Positions 9,561-18,280 of a stretch of DNA of 64,000 bases are shown here, one piece after another. Position 1 is the stretch's first letter. Every line of letters starts with the position of its first letter. Position numbers and translations under genes: made by a program. Origin of the DNA: Gimesia algae (GTDB taxonomy: Bacteria; Planctomycetota; Planctomycetia; Planctomycetales; Planctomycetaceae); the NCBI RefSeq assembly GCF_007746795.1, contig NZ_CP036343.1, forward strand, positions 7,197,029-7,261,028, read 5' to 3'. The notes beneath the pieces are model-generated. The model was not told the origin of the DNA. It did not search any database and saw only the letters and a list, made by a program, of their open reading frames with translations.

Positions 9561-10601
9561 GTGAGTTGGTTGCTTTGGTGCGTGTTGATCGCAATCGCAG
9601 TCGAAATTATCATTCAGTACTGTATCATGCGCGCAGCCTACCCGGTGCTGTTTGCGCCAATGCCTGATCGTTTCAATCTGATTGGTACACTCGCTCAACT
9701 ACCCGAAAACGACGATCACATTCAGATCAGAGATGTGACGTTTCCCACAACGGACGGTCTGACACTCCACGGTTTTATTGCCACTCCAGCAGGAACTCTG
9801 CCTAAAGGTGTGATACTCTTCTGTCATCCGTTTAAATCCACAGGGCGAATCGCACTCTTTCAATGCCAAGGATTACTGGAAGCAGGCTTTGCGGTCTTTT
9901 CATTTGACTTCCGCAACCATGGCGAAAGTGATAACGATGTCCGTTATCAGTCAATTCACTGGCTCTCACAGTATGAACTCAATGATGCCAGGTCAGCCAT
10001 TAAATACCTGCGTACTCAACCAGAACTTTCGCATCTGCCGCTGGGCATGCTGGGCATGAGCCGTGGGGCGGGTACTGCGCTCGCGGTTGCTGCTAAAGCT
10101 CCTGAAATCCAGTTTGTTGCCTGTGAAGGTGCCTTTCTGAACGAGGAACTCTTTCTGGATCACGCGATTCGCTGGGGAGAACGTTTCCTGCCGCGTCTGT
10201 TTATTCAAATAGTACCTACGTCAGAAGTCATCCGCGCATTTCGAATTATGATCTGGTATTCACAACGTCGGCAGGGTTGCCGATACATCAATCTGAAACC
10301 GCGCGTCAAAGATTTGAAGAATCGAAACCTGTTGTTTTTCACTGGCGAAAAAGATCAGAGTGTTGTTCCCCGGATGACACAGTTGATTGTGAAACGGATC
10401 CACAATACCCACATCACTGTCTGCTCTTTACCAGGCGCCATTCACAATGCAGGCCGTTTCGCTCAGCTGGAAAAATTTGATGCGGCATTAATTGACTTTT
10501 TTTCACAAATGATCGAAAACGGCTCCGAGGAGAAAGAACTCGGATTTCCAGAGCCGTTGATGGGGCCTGCTGACCCTGTCCCCAGTAAACGGTCCGCCTG
10601 A
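9561..10601 (+). CDS. Membrane-anchored alpha/beta hydrolase
   Basis: 346 residues from the GTG at 9561, which is preceded by AGGGAG at ideal spacing; an ATG ten codons earlier (9531) lacks a ribosome binding site but cannot be excluded. The first 25 residues form one membrane helix (SWLLWCVLIAIAVEIII). The hydrolase core has a nucleophile elbow GMSRGAG (Ser167), Asp265 in GEKDQSV and His295 in GAIHNAG, all in the expected order, so it should be active. FDFRNHGES resembles esterase/dienelactone-hydrolase-like proteins. The substrate is unknown. It stands alone between the fab-like cluster and a receiver-domain gene. Confidence 0.85.
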   Translation: MSWLLWCVLIAIAVEIIIQYCIMRAAYPVLFAPMPDRFNLIGTLAQLPENDDHIQIRDVTFPTTDGLTLHGFIATPAGTLPKGVILFCHPFKSTGRIALFQCQGLLEAGFAVFSFDFRNHGESDNDVRYQSIHWLSQYELNDARSAIKYLRTQPELSHLPLGMLGMSRGAGTALAVAAKAPEIQFVACEGAFLNEELFLDHAIRWGERFLPRLFIQIVPTSEVIRAFRIMIWYSQRRQGCRYINLKPRVKDLKNRNLLFFTGEKDQSVVPRMTQLIVKRIHNTHITVCSLPGAIHNAGRFAQLEKFDAALIDFFSQMIENGSEEKELGFPEPLMGPADPVPSKRSA

Positions 10602-10955
10602 TCTGAATCGTTCCAGGCTACGATTCTTCTGATCAAACTACAGACACGAACCGGACTTCTCGATCAATCTTGAATTTGCAACTCGCATTGATATTACTGC
10701 CTATTTGACAGCGAGTGCATGGGGAATGTACGAATTCATCAAGGTCCCCCTGTTTCCCCCGAGTCCTGAGAACAACCCTATCTATCACATATTAAACGAC
10801 TTATCACCAGAATCATTTTTCTTAACGACAATGGTATCTGATTTGCTTAACCTGAAGTAAACAAAACGCTATTTGCACGATTCCCGTTTCGAACTAAGGT
10901 TAACATAAATGTCCGCTGCTGCGGTAACCTTCCGGATTACTTGGTGAGATGACAT
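10602..10955. other. Intergenic region before the receiver gene
   Basis: About 350 bases. It becomes A+T rich from about 10780 onward, as expected for the promoter region of the receiver gene. No repeat, hairpin terminator or small gene was recognised. Confidence 0.5.
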
Positions 10956-11375
10956 ATGGTTATTGCCAGATCACAGGCTCCTTATCAGCTACTGATTGCC
11001 GATGATGATTCCGGGTTTCGCGCGGTGCTTAAGGAAGTATTGGCTCCTTATTTCAGACTGTTTGAGGCTGAATCGGGCGAGGAAGCCGTAGAACTGGTTG
11101 AGCGGATCTCTGTCGATATCGTTCTGCTTGACATGCATATGGACATACTTACCGGTCTGGAAGCCATGCGGCTGATGAAACAGATCAATGCCATGCTCCC
11201 CTGTATTTTGATCACCGCCGATGCGACTGACGAATTACGGCAGGATGCTTCCGAAGCGAAAGCCTACGAAGTACTGTCTAAACCTGTCAAACGTCAGGAG
11301 TTAGTGGCCACGGTTTCGCACGCGCTGGTCGATACCTACCATGACCCGGATGTGACCCACTGGCTGGGAAACTAG
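10956..11375 (+). CDS. Single-domain response regulator (receiver)
   Basis: 139 residues, one CheY-like receiver with no output domain. The acidic cluster is Asp16-18 (ADDD), the phospho-acceptor Asp59 (VLLDM), the conserved Thr87 and Lys109 (SKPVK). It would receive phosphate from a histidine kinase that is not adjacent. The last codon runs straight into a copy of the 94-bp repeat: the TAG stop (11373-11375) is the first triplet of that element. The original C-terminus may therefore have been trimmed or replaced when the element inserted; the receiver fold itself is complete. Confidence 0.88.
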   Translation: MVIARSQAPYQLLIADDDSGFRAVLKEVLAPYFRLFEAESGEEAVELVERISVDIVLLDMHMDILTGLEAMRLMKQINAMLPCILITADATDELRQDASEAKAYEVLSKPVKRQELVATVSHALVDTYHDPDVTHWLGN

Positions 11376-11466
11376 ACTGTGTCCAGTTTTACTGTAGCGT
11401 CTCCAGGGCCATTTGGACCGAGTATCATAGATTGAGAGACGCTATGGTTAAATGTGATGCGCTCTA
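11373..11466 (+). repeat. 94-bp TA-bounded element, copy 1 (forward)
   Basis: Begins TAGACTGTGTCCAG and ends GTGATGCGCTCTA. It carries an internal inverted repeat AGCGTCTC / GAGACGCT about 30 bases apart and has TA at both edges, as expected of a small non-autonomous element duplicating TA. It supplies the stop codon of the receiver gene and abuts the IS5-family insertion. Confidence 0.85.
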
Positions 11467-12314
11467 GAGGTGGTCCGAAAACCGTTTAATAATGGTGAAC
11501 AGGCAGGCCAGCTTTACAAAGCCTGTGTAAAGGTGATTGTGGTACTCCCATCGTGTCACCACTCGCCGATAATTATGTAACCAGGAGATCGTCCTCTCAA
11601 CAATCCAACGTCGCTTGTAACGTCGGAGCTTGCGACCATCTTGGCTTTTCTGCTTTCGGTTTTTGATGTCCCGGTGGGGACAAATAAAATCGATATTCTG
11701 CTCAGCCAAACAGTCTCGCAATTTTTGTGAATCTCCCGCTTTATCGTAAATCAATCGCTGAGGATGTCGTTTTTTCAATGTCATTTTTGCAATCAACGGT
11801 TCGACCAGAATTGCTTCATTACGGTTGGCTGATTCCGTCTCGACTGCTAGGGGAATCCCCTGGGCGTCCACGCAAATCATAATCTTAGTTCCTTTGCCAC
11901 GGCGTGTCGGTCCAACCTGTTTACCCCTTTTTTTGCCGAAGCAAATGTGCCATCGGCAAAGGTTTCTGTCAGGTCTAATATCTCCGATTCTTCCAAGGCT
12001 CTCAATAATCGTTCTAATGCTTGATCGAACAGACCTGACTCCGACCATTCCTTCAAACGGTCGTGACAGGTCGATTTTGGAGGATACCTCTCTGGTAAAT
12101 CTTTCCAGCGGGCTCCTGTCCGAAGTATCCACATTATACCATTGAAACAGGCTCTGGGTTTTGCTTTGGGACGTCCACCCTGGGGCGCCGGAGGTTCCCA
12201 AGGGAATAAATCCTCAATTAAACTCCATTGTTTATCGGTTAATTCTACAGTTGGGTCCGTCCTGGATCCCGTGTCGACGAGCCGGCTTAGCTCTGTACGG
12301 GATCGTGTGGGCAT
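11464..12314 (-). CDS. IS5-family transposase made by -1 frameshift
   Basis: Two overlapping frames. The first, 12314-11877 (145 residues), starts at an ATG preceded by AAAGGAGG, holds the DUF4096-like N-terminal part (LTDKQWSLIEDLFPW) and the first catalytic Asp (FADGTF). The second continues to 11464 and holds the second Asp (IYDKAGDS) and the catalytic Glu (RWIVERTISWLHNYRR). They join at a run of seven A on the coding strand (11934-11928), a classic slippery site for -1 shifting, giving a fusion of about 280 residues with a complete DDE set. The stop TAG at 11466-11464 lies outside the element: TA from the target duplication plus the next flanking G. Confidence 0.85.
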
Positions 12315-12396
12315 GATAAAGCCTCCTTTCAGAGAGCAGAATCATGCAAATCTCAGGCCAGACTGTTCACCCTTTTCTTAGTTTTCGGATACCCTC
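11467..12396 (-). mobile_element. IS5-family insertion sequence (IS427-like group)
   Basis: About 930 bp with terminal inverted repeats GAGGTGGTCCGAAAAC and, at the other end read inward, GAGGGTATCCGAAAAC (differences confined to three bases). TA is present directly outside both ends, matching the 2-bp target duplication of the IS427 group. The transposase reads from right to left. The insertion splits a 14-bp palindrome GCGCTCTAGAGCGC formed by two inverted copies of the 94-bp repeat. The ends and the frameshift-type reading frame look intact, so it may still be active or recent. Confidence 0.88.
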
Positions 12397-12490
12397 TAGA
12401 GCGCAGCATACTTTAGTATAGCGCCTCTCGTACTATAATTCTCTGTCAAAATGCCTCTGAATATGCCGATTCTGCTGTACGGACCTACGC
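12397..12490 (-). repeat. 94-bp TA-bounded element, copy 2 (reverse, decayed)
   Basis: Starts TAGAGCGC and matches the reverse form of the family well for about 55-60 bases (ATAGCGCCTCTC..., CTATAAT, GTCAAAATG), then diverges; the far end is only weakly recognisable. It is in inverted orientation to copy 1, and the two would meet at one TA if the IS were removed. Confidence 0.65.
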
Positions 12491-12676
12491 CTGACTTCTG
12501 AATTTTCAGCCACGGTACAGAGACATTTTCTACAGACTCCACTTTTCTTAAACTGCGGAGTGAAGTACACTTCCAGACAAAATTGCAATTCTTAAAAGCA
12601 TCACTGCCACCTGCATCCCGGGTCACATTGTGGAACAATTGACGTCAGCAGGCTGAGCGGCGGAAAGGAGTCTGCC

Positions 12677-14017
12677 ATGCCATTTGTACCAACCCGGTTT
12701 ATACATGCCAGTAATCTGCGTCTGGACCATCAGGCGCAAGGGGTCGGCGCAGTTTCCATTGAGTCTCAAACAATCCTCGAAGATTGTACGCTTGAGACGT
12801 TTTCCCACTTGATCGACGCCTGCCGGGAACAGGAAATTGACTTTCTACTCCTGAGCGGCAACTCCTTTATTGCCGATGACTTCAGCATCCGTGCCCGTAT
12901 CGCATTAATCGAAGGCTTTCAAAAACTGGCCGCGGATCAGATTCAGGTTTTCATCGTTCCTGGACAACACGATCCTCTGAGCGCCTGGGATCTGCAGTAC
13001 AACTGGCCTGCTAACATCACTTTCCTTTCACCTCAGGACCGTGATGTTATTGATATTCTGCGCGAGGACAAAACTATTGCCACCCTGCAGATTCTGGGAT
13101 CTGCCAACCATAAATTTTCACAGCCTTTGAAACTGAATCAACGCAATCAACTGTTTAACAAACAGGAAGAACGTGCCCTCTCCATTGGACTGATTGTCGC
13201 GAATTTACCAATAGAGCCCCGTGATGCGGTGGGCAATTCAACACAGGCCATTCCGCTTTCACTGTCTGATGAATTTCTACCTGAAGAATGGCGATCGGAA
13301 GAATCCAATGAGGTGACCGTGGATTATCTGGCGCTCTGCAAAGGCACACAGAGACATACATTCGAAATGCACCCCGGTGTGGCCCACCATCCGGGAACAG
13401 CACAGGGGCTCAATTTCGGCGAGTACGAACAAAACGGCGTTACCCTGGTCACAGTGGGAACGGAAGCGCAACTGGAACAGCGGACACTGCGACTGGCGTC
13501 TGTCCGCTGGCTGGTACTGAAACTGAACCTGCAGCCGGAAATAAACCGATCTCAACTGATTCAACTGATGCAGGAATCGCTCCAGTCCCAAAACCGAGGC
13601 AGCTACGAAAAGTTGTGGATGATACGCTGGCAGTTCCAGGGATCAGGTGAACTGTTCGACTCGCTCAGAAGTTTCAAACATCAGAGCAGCCTGAGTAACG
13701 AACTGGCGCTCGTCGTCAAAGATCGACTGCCGGTCTGCATTGAACAATCGTTTTACCTGCAAACAGACAACAGAGAGCACCGTGGGACGCAATCTACTTT
13801 GTCTCAACTGTTTCAGGCTCAACTGGACACGTTCAAGTCAGAAACAGAACTTCCGCTTAAGCAGTTACTCACACAAGCAACTCACCTGGATCAAAACTGG
13901 TTGCAGCGACTGGATTCGCTCACCGAACAGTTGGACGATCAGCAGATCTTCAACGCAGCCACCCACAATGGACAGACATGGCTTGATGTTTCATTGGATG
14001 AGGAAGTACAAGTATGA
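12677..14017 (+). CDS. SbcD-like metallophosphoesterase-fold protein, probably catalytically dead
   Basis: 446 residues with the layout of the SbcD/Mre11-type DNA repair exonuclease family (also YhaO). The usual metal ligands are altered: DxH becomes Asn13-x-Arg15 (HASNLRLD), GD becomes Gly61-Asn62, GNHD becomes GQHD (96-99), and the GHxH region reads LCKGTQR. The later HPGTAQG loop still resembles the family's PGxxQG turn. The gene has a strong ribosome binding site (AAAGGAG) and overlaps the ATPase gene by four bases (ATGA), so the two are translationally coupled and likely form a complex. I infer a structural or regulatory subunit that keeps the fold but lost nuclease activity. The alternative is a diverged active site using other ligands. 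Confidence 0.82.
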   Translation: MPFVPTRFIHASNLRLDHQAQGVGAVSIESQTILEDCTLETFSHLIDACREQEIDFLLLSGNSFIADDFSIRARIALIEGFQKLAADQIQVFIVPGQHDPLSAWDLQYNWPANITFLSPQDRDVIDILREDKTIATLQILGSANHKFSQPLKLNQRNQLFNKQEERALSIGLIVANLPIEPRDAVGNSTQAIPLSLSDEFLPEEWRSEESNEVTVDYLALCKGTQRHTFEMHPGVAHHPGTAQGLNFGEYEQNGVTLVTVGTEAQLEQRTLRLASVRWLVLKLNLQPEINRSQLIQLMQESLQSQNRGSYEKLWMIRWQFQGSGELFDSLRSFKHQSSLSNELALVVKDRLPVCIEQSFYLQTDNREHRGTQSTLSQLFQAQLDTFKSETELPLKQLLTQATHLDQNWLQRLDSLTEQLDDQQIFNAATHNGQTWLDVSLDEEVQV

Positions 14018-17000
14018 AAATTACCAGAATCCATGTAAACCAGTTTGGGAACTGGCAGGACCTGAATCTTGCTTCACTTGAGCCGGGAATCAATGTGTTC
14101 TATGGCCCGAATGAAACGGGAAAATCCACGCTGATGCGAATGATTCGGGGTATCCTCTACGGTTTTCAATCCGACGAATTGCGCGAGCGTTCACGTGTTC
14201 CCGATGCCGTACCCTGGTCTGCGCTGTTGGATATCCGCCATCAGGGACAATTCTATGAAATTCAGAGACAAACAACTGCGAACGGACGAGGTCATTTCTC
14301 TTTCCAGAGTCAGACCAGGGGAATTTCGGGCACTGATCTCTTAACCTCACTCCAGGCGGGAGTGAATGAAAGCGTTTATGAAAATGTATTCGCCATCGGG
14401 TTGAATGAACTTCAGGAGTTGGGAACTCTGCACGGCGATCAGGTTGCCCAGCATATCTATGGTTTGACACTCGGGCCGGAAGGTCAGGCGATCCTGGATG
14501 CATCCAAACAGGTCAGGCTGTCCCGGCAGTCACTGTTAAGCCGCGATTCCAAAAACGGAAAATTACCAGACCTGTTCCAACAGTTGGATGAAATCAATGC
14601 AAAAATCTCAGACCTGGAACAGCGGTCACAACGCTTTTTCAATCTATCCAACGACCTGCAGAAAATCCAGGCCGAGTCGGACAGTCTGAAAAAACGGAAA
14701 TCCGGGCTTCAGTATCAGATCCGGGGACATCGTTTCCTGGATCGGGTCTGGAAACCGTGGCAGGAAGTACAAGACCTGCAGCAGCAATTGAAGCGATTGC
14801 CCGTCGTCCACGATTTCCCTGAAGATGGCGTGAACCTTCTGAATGAATACGACCGGGAAATCAAACAGGTTGAATCAAAGCTGATCGAGATCAAAGCAGA
14901 ACTCAGCGGTCTGCGTAAACAAATCGAGCAGGCGGAAATCGACAATGCATTATTAAACTTTGCGCCCAATATCCAGAGTCTGGTGGATCAGAAACCATGG
15001 ATGACGGATCTGGAGCAGCAGCACAAATCAGGTATCACCCGGGTACAGGAACTGGAGTCAACTCTTAAAAACTACCTGAGTCAGAATCTGGAACTGGGTC
15101 ATATGACTCATATTAAAACCACTCCTGATAATAACCTGCGGCTGGTCGAAGCTGCCCGTGAATACGGTGTGGCCGGGAGGAAGCGAAAAAATACACACCG
15201 ACGCTATAAAAAACTCTCACGTAAATATCAGCAGACACTGGCCAGTCTGCAGGAACAGTCTTCACGACTTCTCAACGGACACTCCACTGAACTAGAACTT
15301 AAGCGTGCCCGGGAACGTATGAAGCATCTCGAACGACTCAGCCAGTTACGGCTGAGAGAGTCGGAGTTTGTCATCCGCCAGGAAGCAGTCAAAGAACAGC
15401 TGGAACGCCTGCAGTCCCACTCACGTCTGCCCGGCTGGGCGAAGAAGACACTGTTCGGTTTCGCGCTGGCAGGAGCTTGCCTGGTACTCGCCGGCTTCTG
15501 GCGAGGAGTCTCCGACGCGAAGCTGGTGGGGCTGATTTTCTGCCTGAGCGGTCTCTTCCTGGGAGGCATCACCTGGGCCATTAAAAAACATTTCGAACTC
15601 GATGTACTGGACCAGGCTGAGGAACTGCAGGACGAAAGCTGGGCCCTTGATGTCCACCTGCGCGAAACGCGCCAGGAAATTGATCGTATCATGGAAGATG
15701 AATACTTCGCATTGAAATCTCTCTCGGAAGGGCACTCCCTCAGCAGTCATCGACAACGGGAGACTGTACCGGCGTTGAATTTCAATGATGAAAATATTCT
15801 GCGTACCGATCTGTTGCACGAACTGGCTCTCAAAATTGCTGAACTGGAACAGTTGAATGTGGCTCAGGAACGCGCCCAGAAAACCCGCCAATTACTGGTC
15901 AAATTGAGAAACCGCTCACAGGAAATCCAGCGAAACTTCAGCAGCAAGCGGCATGAGTGGTGCGAATGTCTGAAACAACTGGGGCTGACCGAAACACTTA
16001 AAGTGGATGACGCGTTCCGGATGTGGCATCAGGTTTCACAGGCAAACTTCTACCGGAATCAGCTGGAACAGGAACAACAGAAAATCAAACCCTGTGGTGA
16101 TCTAGTCAATATGTATTTTAAACGCGTCCGCGAATTAGGTTTGCGCATGAATCGCAGTCAGCAGAAATCGGACACACCATTTGAACAGGTTACTGCATGG
16201 GAACGAGAACTCGAAACACTTTCAGGCCAGCGTGAAGCACGCATGAGGTTGATAAAAGAAGAACAGCGGCTGCGCCAGGAAGCAGACTCCCTGAAATTAA
16301 AGCTGGAGGAAATCAACCATCTGCGTTCAACGCTTCTCATCCAGGGTGGCGCTACGAGTCGCGAAGATTTTGTGAAACGGGCCGCATCGCTGACAAAACG
16401 TATTGAGATCGAAAAGACCCTGTTGACGGCGCAGCGGGAATTAGAGCGAGCCAGTCAGACTGAACAGGAAATGGCGATTGTGGAAGATGATCTGCTGGTT
16501 TTCGATGCAGATGCGAATGCCGAGCAATTGGACATGTTGAATCTGGAACTGGAAGACATCGAACAGGATCTGGTCACGGCTGCGGAAAACATGGGGCGTC
16601 TGAAACAGGATTACCAGAATGCCAAAACTGATCGCAGCGCGGTCCAACTGAGATTTCAGCGCGAGCAGATACGCGAACAGATCAGACAGGCCAGTGAAGA
16701 ATGGTTTACGACGGAGCTTTCAGCGGTCGGTCTTCAGAAACTGCAGTCAGAATTTGAACGTACCAGTCAGCCGGAAACACTCGCGATTGCCTCTGATTAC
16801 CTGAGGCAGTTAACCAATGGGAAATACTCTAATATCTGGACTCCCCTGGGCGAACAATATCCCAAAGTCGATGACAACGAAGGGCATACTCTCACAGTCA
16901 GCGAACTGAGTAGTGGCACGCGAGAACAGCTCTTCCTGGCAATCCGGCTGGCAATGGTCGAGCGTTTCCGTAACAACGGTGTGGAACTTCCCATGGTCCT

Positions 17001-18255
17001 GGATGACGTGCTTGTCAATTTCGACCAGAACCGGACACAGGCGGCCATTGAAACCCTGATCTCTGTCGCAAAGAAAGGGCAGCAGATTCTGTTTTTCACC
17101 TGCCATCTCCATTTGACCCGTCTGTTTGAAGAACAGGGAACACATCCAGTGTGGCTCACAGATGAGAGCACGACACAGGAAACGTCCTCTCCAGAAATCT
17201 CAAAGTCGGCTGTTCAGTCTGAACTTCAGCTGCAATCTGCTTCTTCAACCCAGTCCCCTGCAGCCGTTCTGGATGCCCCGTTAATAGCAGATCCGGTTTA
17301 TCAGCTGGAGTGGTCATCCCCGATTGACAAGCTGTATTCTCTAAACCAGTTCCATCTTCAAAATCTGAATCAGGCAGGGATTCATTCGATTGCACAGCTC
17401 CTGTCTCAATCGGCAGACCAACTGGCTACACAGTTACCTGATGAAATCTCTGCAGGGCTGATATTTGAATGGCAGAGTCAAGCCAGACTGGCGGCCTGCA
17501 TTCGAGGAATCAAACCGCAACAGGCTGCGTTTCTCGTCCAGTGTGGGATCACAGAGCCCGGCGATATCACCAGCATGTCATACCCTGAACTCTGGTCGCT
17601 CATTGATTCCAGTCTTCCCCCAGAGACGTCAAGTGAGACGACCATCAGCGAAATACTCGTGCAACAATGGGTTCAATCAGCGCACCAGTCGCGGAAGTTT
17701 CACCCACAAAAACCGGCTTTATCAGAGCAGACAACACGAGAGCCTGAACCACAGGAACGACGTGAATATCGCAGAGATGGTTCGCATACCGAGTCCGGTA
17801 ACGCAAAGCCTGTTACGCCGCCCTTTTACCTGAATCGTTCCATGCCTGTGGAGCAGGCCCCGTCCATCGGACCGAAAACCGCACATCGCCTGGAAAAAGT
17901 GGGGATCTTCTCAGTCAGTGATTTTCTGGAATGCAACCCGGGAAACGTCGCGAACCAATTAAATGTCACTCACATAAAAGAACGCACCATTCGCGTCTGG
18001 AAAAAACAGACAAAGCTTGTCTGTTGTATTCCCGGACTGCGTGGTCACGATGCACAGATCCTGGTCGCCTGCGGATTTCATGAACCAGATCAAATTGCCC
18101 GCACTTCGCCTCAAGAGTTATATGGCAAAGTAAAATCGTTCGTCAAAACCAGCGAAGGACAGCAGATCATTCGCGGCGGAAAGAAGCCGGACTTCAAGGA
18201 AATTACCGACTGGATTCAATGGTCGCAAAAAGCCCGAAAGCTGCATGCTGCCTGA
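14014..18255 (+). CDS. YhaN/SbcC-like SMC-type ATPase with C-terminal DUF4332-like modules
   Basis: 1413 residues. Walker A GPNETGKST at 31-39; long coiled coils at about 180-470 and 550-930; between them two hydrophobic helices at about 478-525 (LFGFALAGACLVLAGFW, LVGLIFCLSGLFLGGI), as in YhaN-type proteins. The ABC signature LSSGTREQL is near 963-971 and Walker B PMVLDDVLVNFD near 990-1000. After the ATPase head comes a linker and two helix-hairpin-helix-like DUF4332-type regions: about 1100-1225 (AGIHSIAQLL, CGITEPGDI) and 1280-1413 (PSIGPKTAHRLEKVGI, CGFHEPDQI). Such modules usually bind DNA or proteins. Coupled by a 4-bp overlap to the SbcD-like gene. Likely role is DNA-end or chromosome maintenance at the membrane; this is inference. 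Confidence 0.88.
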   Translation: MKITRIHVNQFGNWQDLNLASLEPGINVFYGPNETGKSTLMRMIRGILYGFQSDELRERSRVPDAVPWSALLDIRHQGQFYEIQRQTTANGRGHFSFQSQTRGISGTDLLTSLQAGVNESVYENVFAIGLNELQELGTLHGDQVAQHIYGLTLGPEGQAILDASKQVRLSRQSLLSRDSKNGKLPDLFQQLDEINAKISDLEQRSQRFFNLSNDLQKIQAESDSLKKRKSGLQYQIRGHRFLDRVWKPWQEVQDLQQQLKRLPVVHDFPEDGVNLLNEYDREIKQVESKLIEIKAELSGLRKQIEQAEIDNALLNFAPNIQSLVDQKPWMTDLEQQHKSGITRVQELESTLKNYLSQNLELGHMTHIKTTPDNNLRLVEAAREYGVAGRKRKNTHRRYKKLSRKYQQTLASLQEQSSRLLNGHSTELELKRARERMKHLERLSQLRLRESEFVIRQEAVKEQLERLQSHSRLPGWAKKTLFGFALAGACLVLAGFWRGVSDAKLVGLIFCLSGLFLGGITWAIKKHFELDVLDQAEELQDESWALDVHLRETRQEIDRIMEDEYFALKSLSEGHSLSSHRQRETVPALNFNDENILRTDLLHELALKIAELEQLNVAQERAQKTRQLLVKLRNRSQEIQRNFSSKRHEWCECLKQLGLTETLKVDDAFRMWHQVSQANFYRNQLEQEQQKIKPCGDLVNMYFKRVRELGLRMNRSQQKSDTPFEQVTAWERELETLSGQREARMRLIKEEQRLRQEADSLKLKLEEINHLRSTLLIQGGATSREDFVKRAASLTKRIEIEKTLLTAQRELERASQTEQEMAIVEDDLLVFDADANAEQLDMLNLELEDIEQDLVTAAENMGRLKQDYQNAKTDRSAVQLRFQREQIREQIRQASEEWFTTELSAVGLQKLQSEFERTSQPETLAIASDYLRQLTNGKYSNIWTPLGEQYPKVDDNEGHTLTVSELSSGTREQLFLAIRLAMVERFRNNGVELPMVLDDVLVNFDQNRTQAAIETLISVAKKGQQILFFTCHLHLTRLFEEQGTHPVWLTDESTTQETSSPEISKSAVQSELQLQSASSTQSPAAVLDAPLIADPVYQLEWSSPIDKLYSLNQFHLQNLNQAGIHSIAQLLSQSADQLATQLPDEISAGLIFEWQSQARLAACIRGIKPQQAAFLVQCGITEPGDITSMSYPELWSLIDSSLPPETSSETTISEILVQQWVQSAHQSRKFHPQKPALSEQTTREPEPQERREYRRDGSHTESGNAKPVTPPFYLNRSMPVEQAPSIGPKTAHRLEKVGIFSVSDFLECNPGNVANQLNVTHIKERTIRVWKKQTKLVCCIPGLRGHDAQILVACGFHEPDQIARTSPQELYGKVKSFVKTSEGQQIIRGGKKPDFKEITDWIQWSQKARKLHAA

Positions 18256-18280
18256 TAAGGCTTGAATTGCAGATCACGTT

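Noticed and set aside
9392..9667. 91-codon plus frame before the hydrolase
   Set aside because: Overlaps the better supported hydrolase start in another frame and has no family features or ribosome binding site.
11373..12490. 94-bp element as a deletion derivative of the neighbouring IS5-family element
   Set aside because: The IS ends (GAGGTGGTCCG..., GAGGGTATCCG...) do not match the element ends (TAGACTGTGTCC..., TAGAGCGCATC...).
12677..18255. Assignment of the ATPase pair as a known phage-defence system
   Set aside because: No defence genes lie nearby and the domain set does not match a named system that I can support from sequence.
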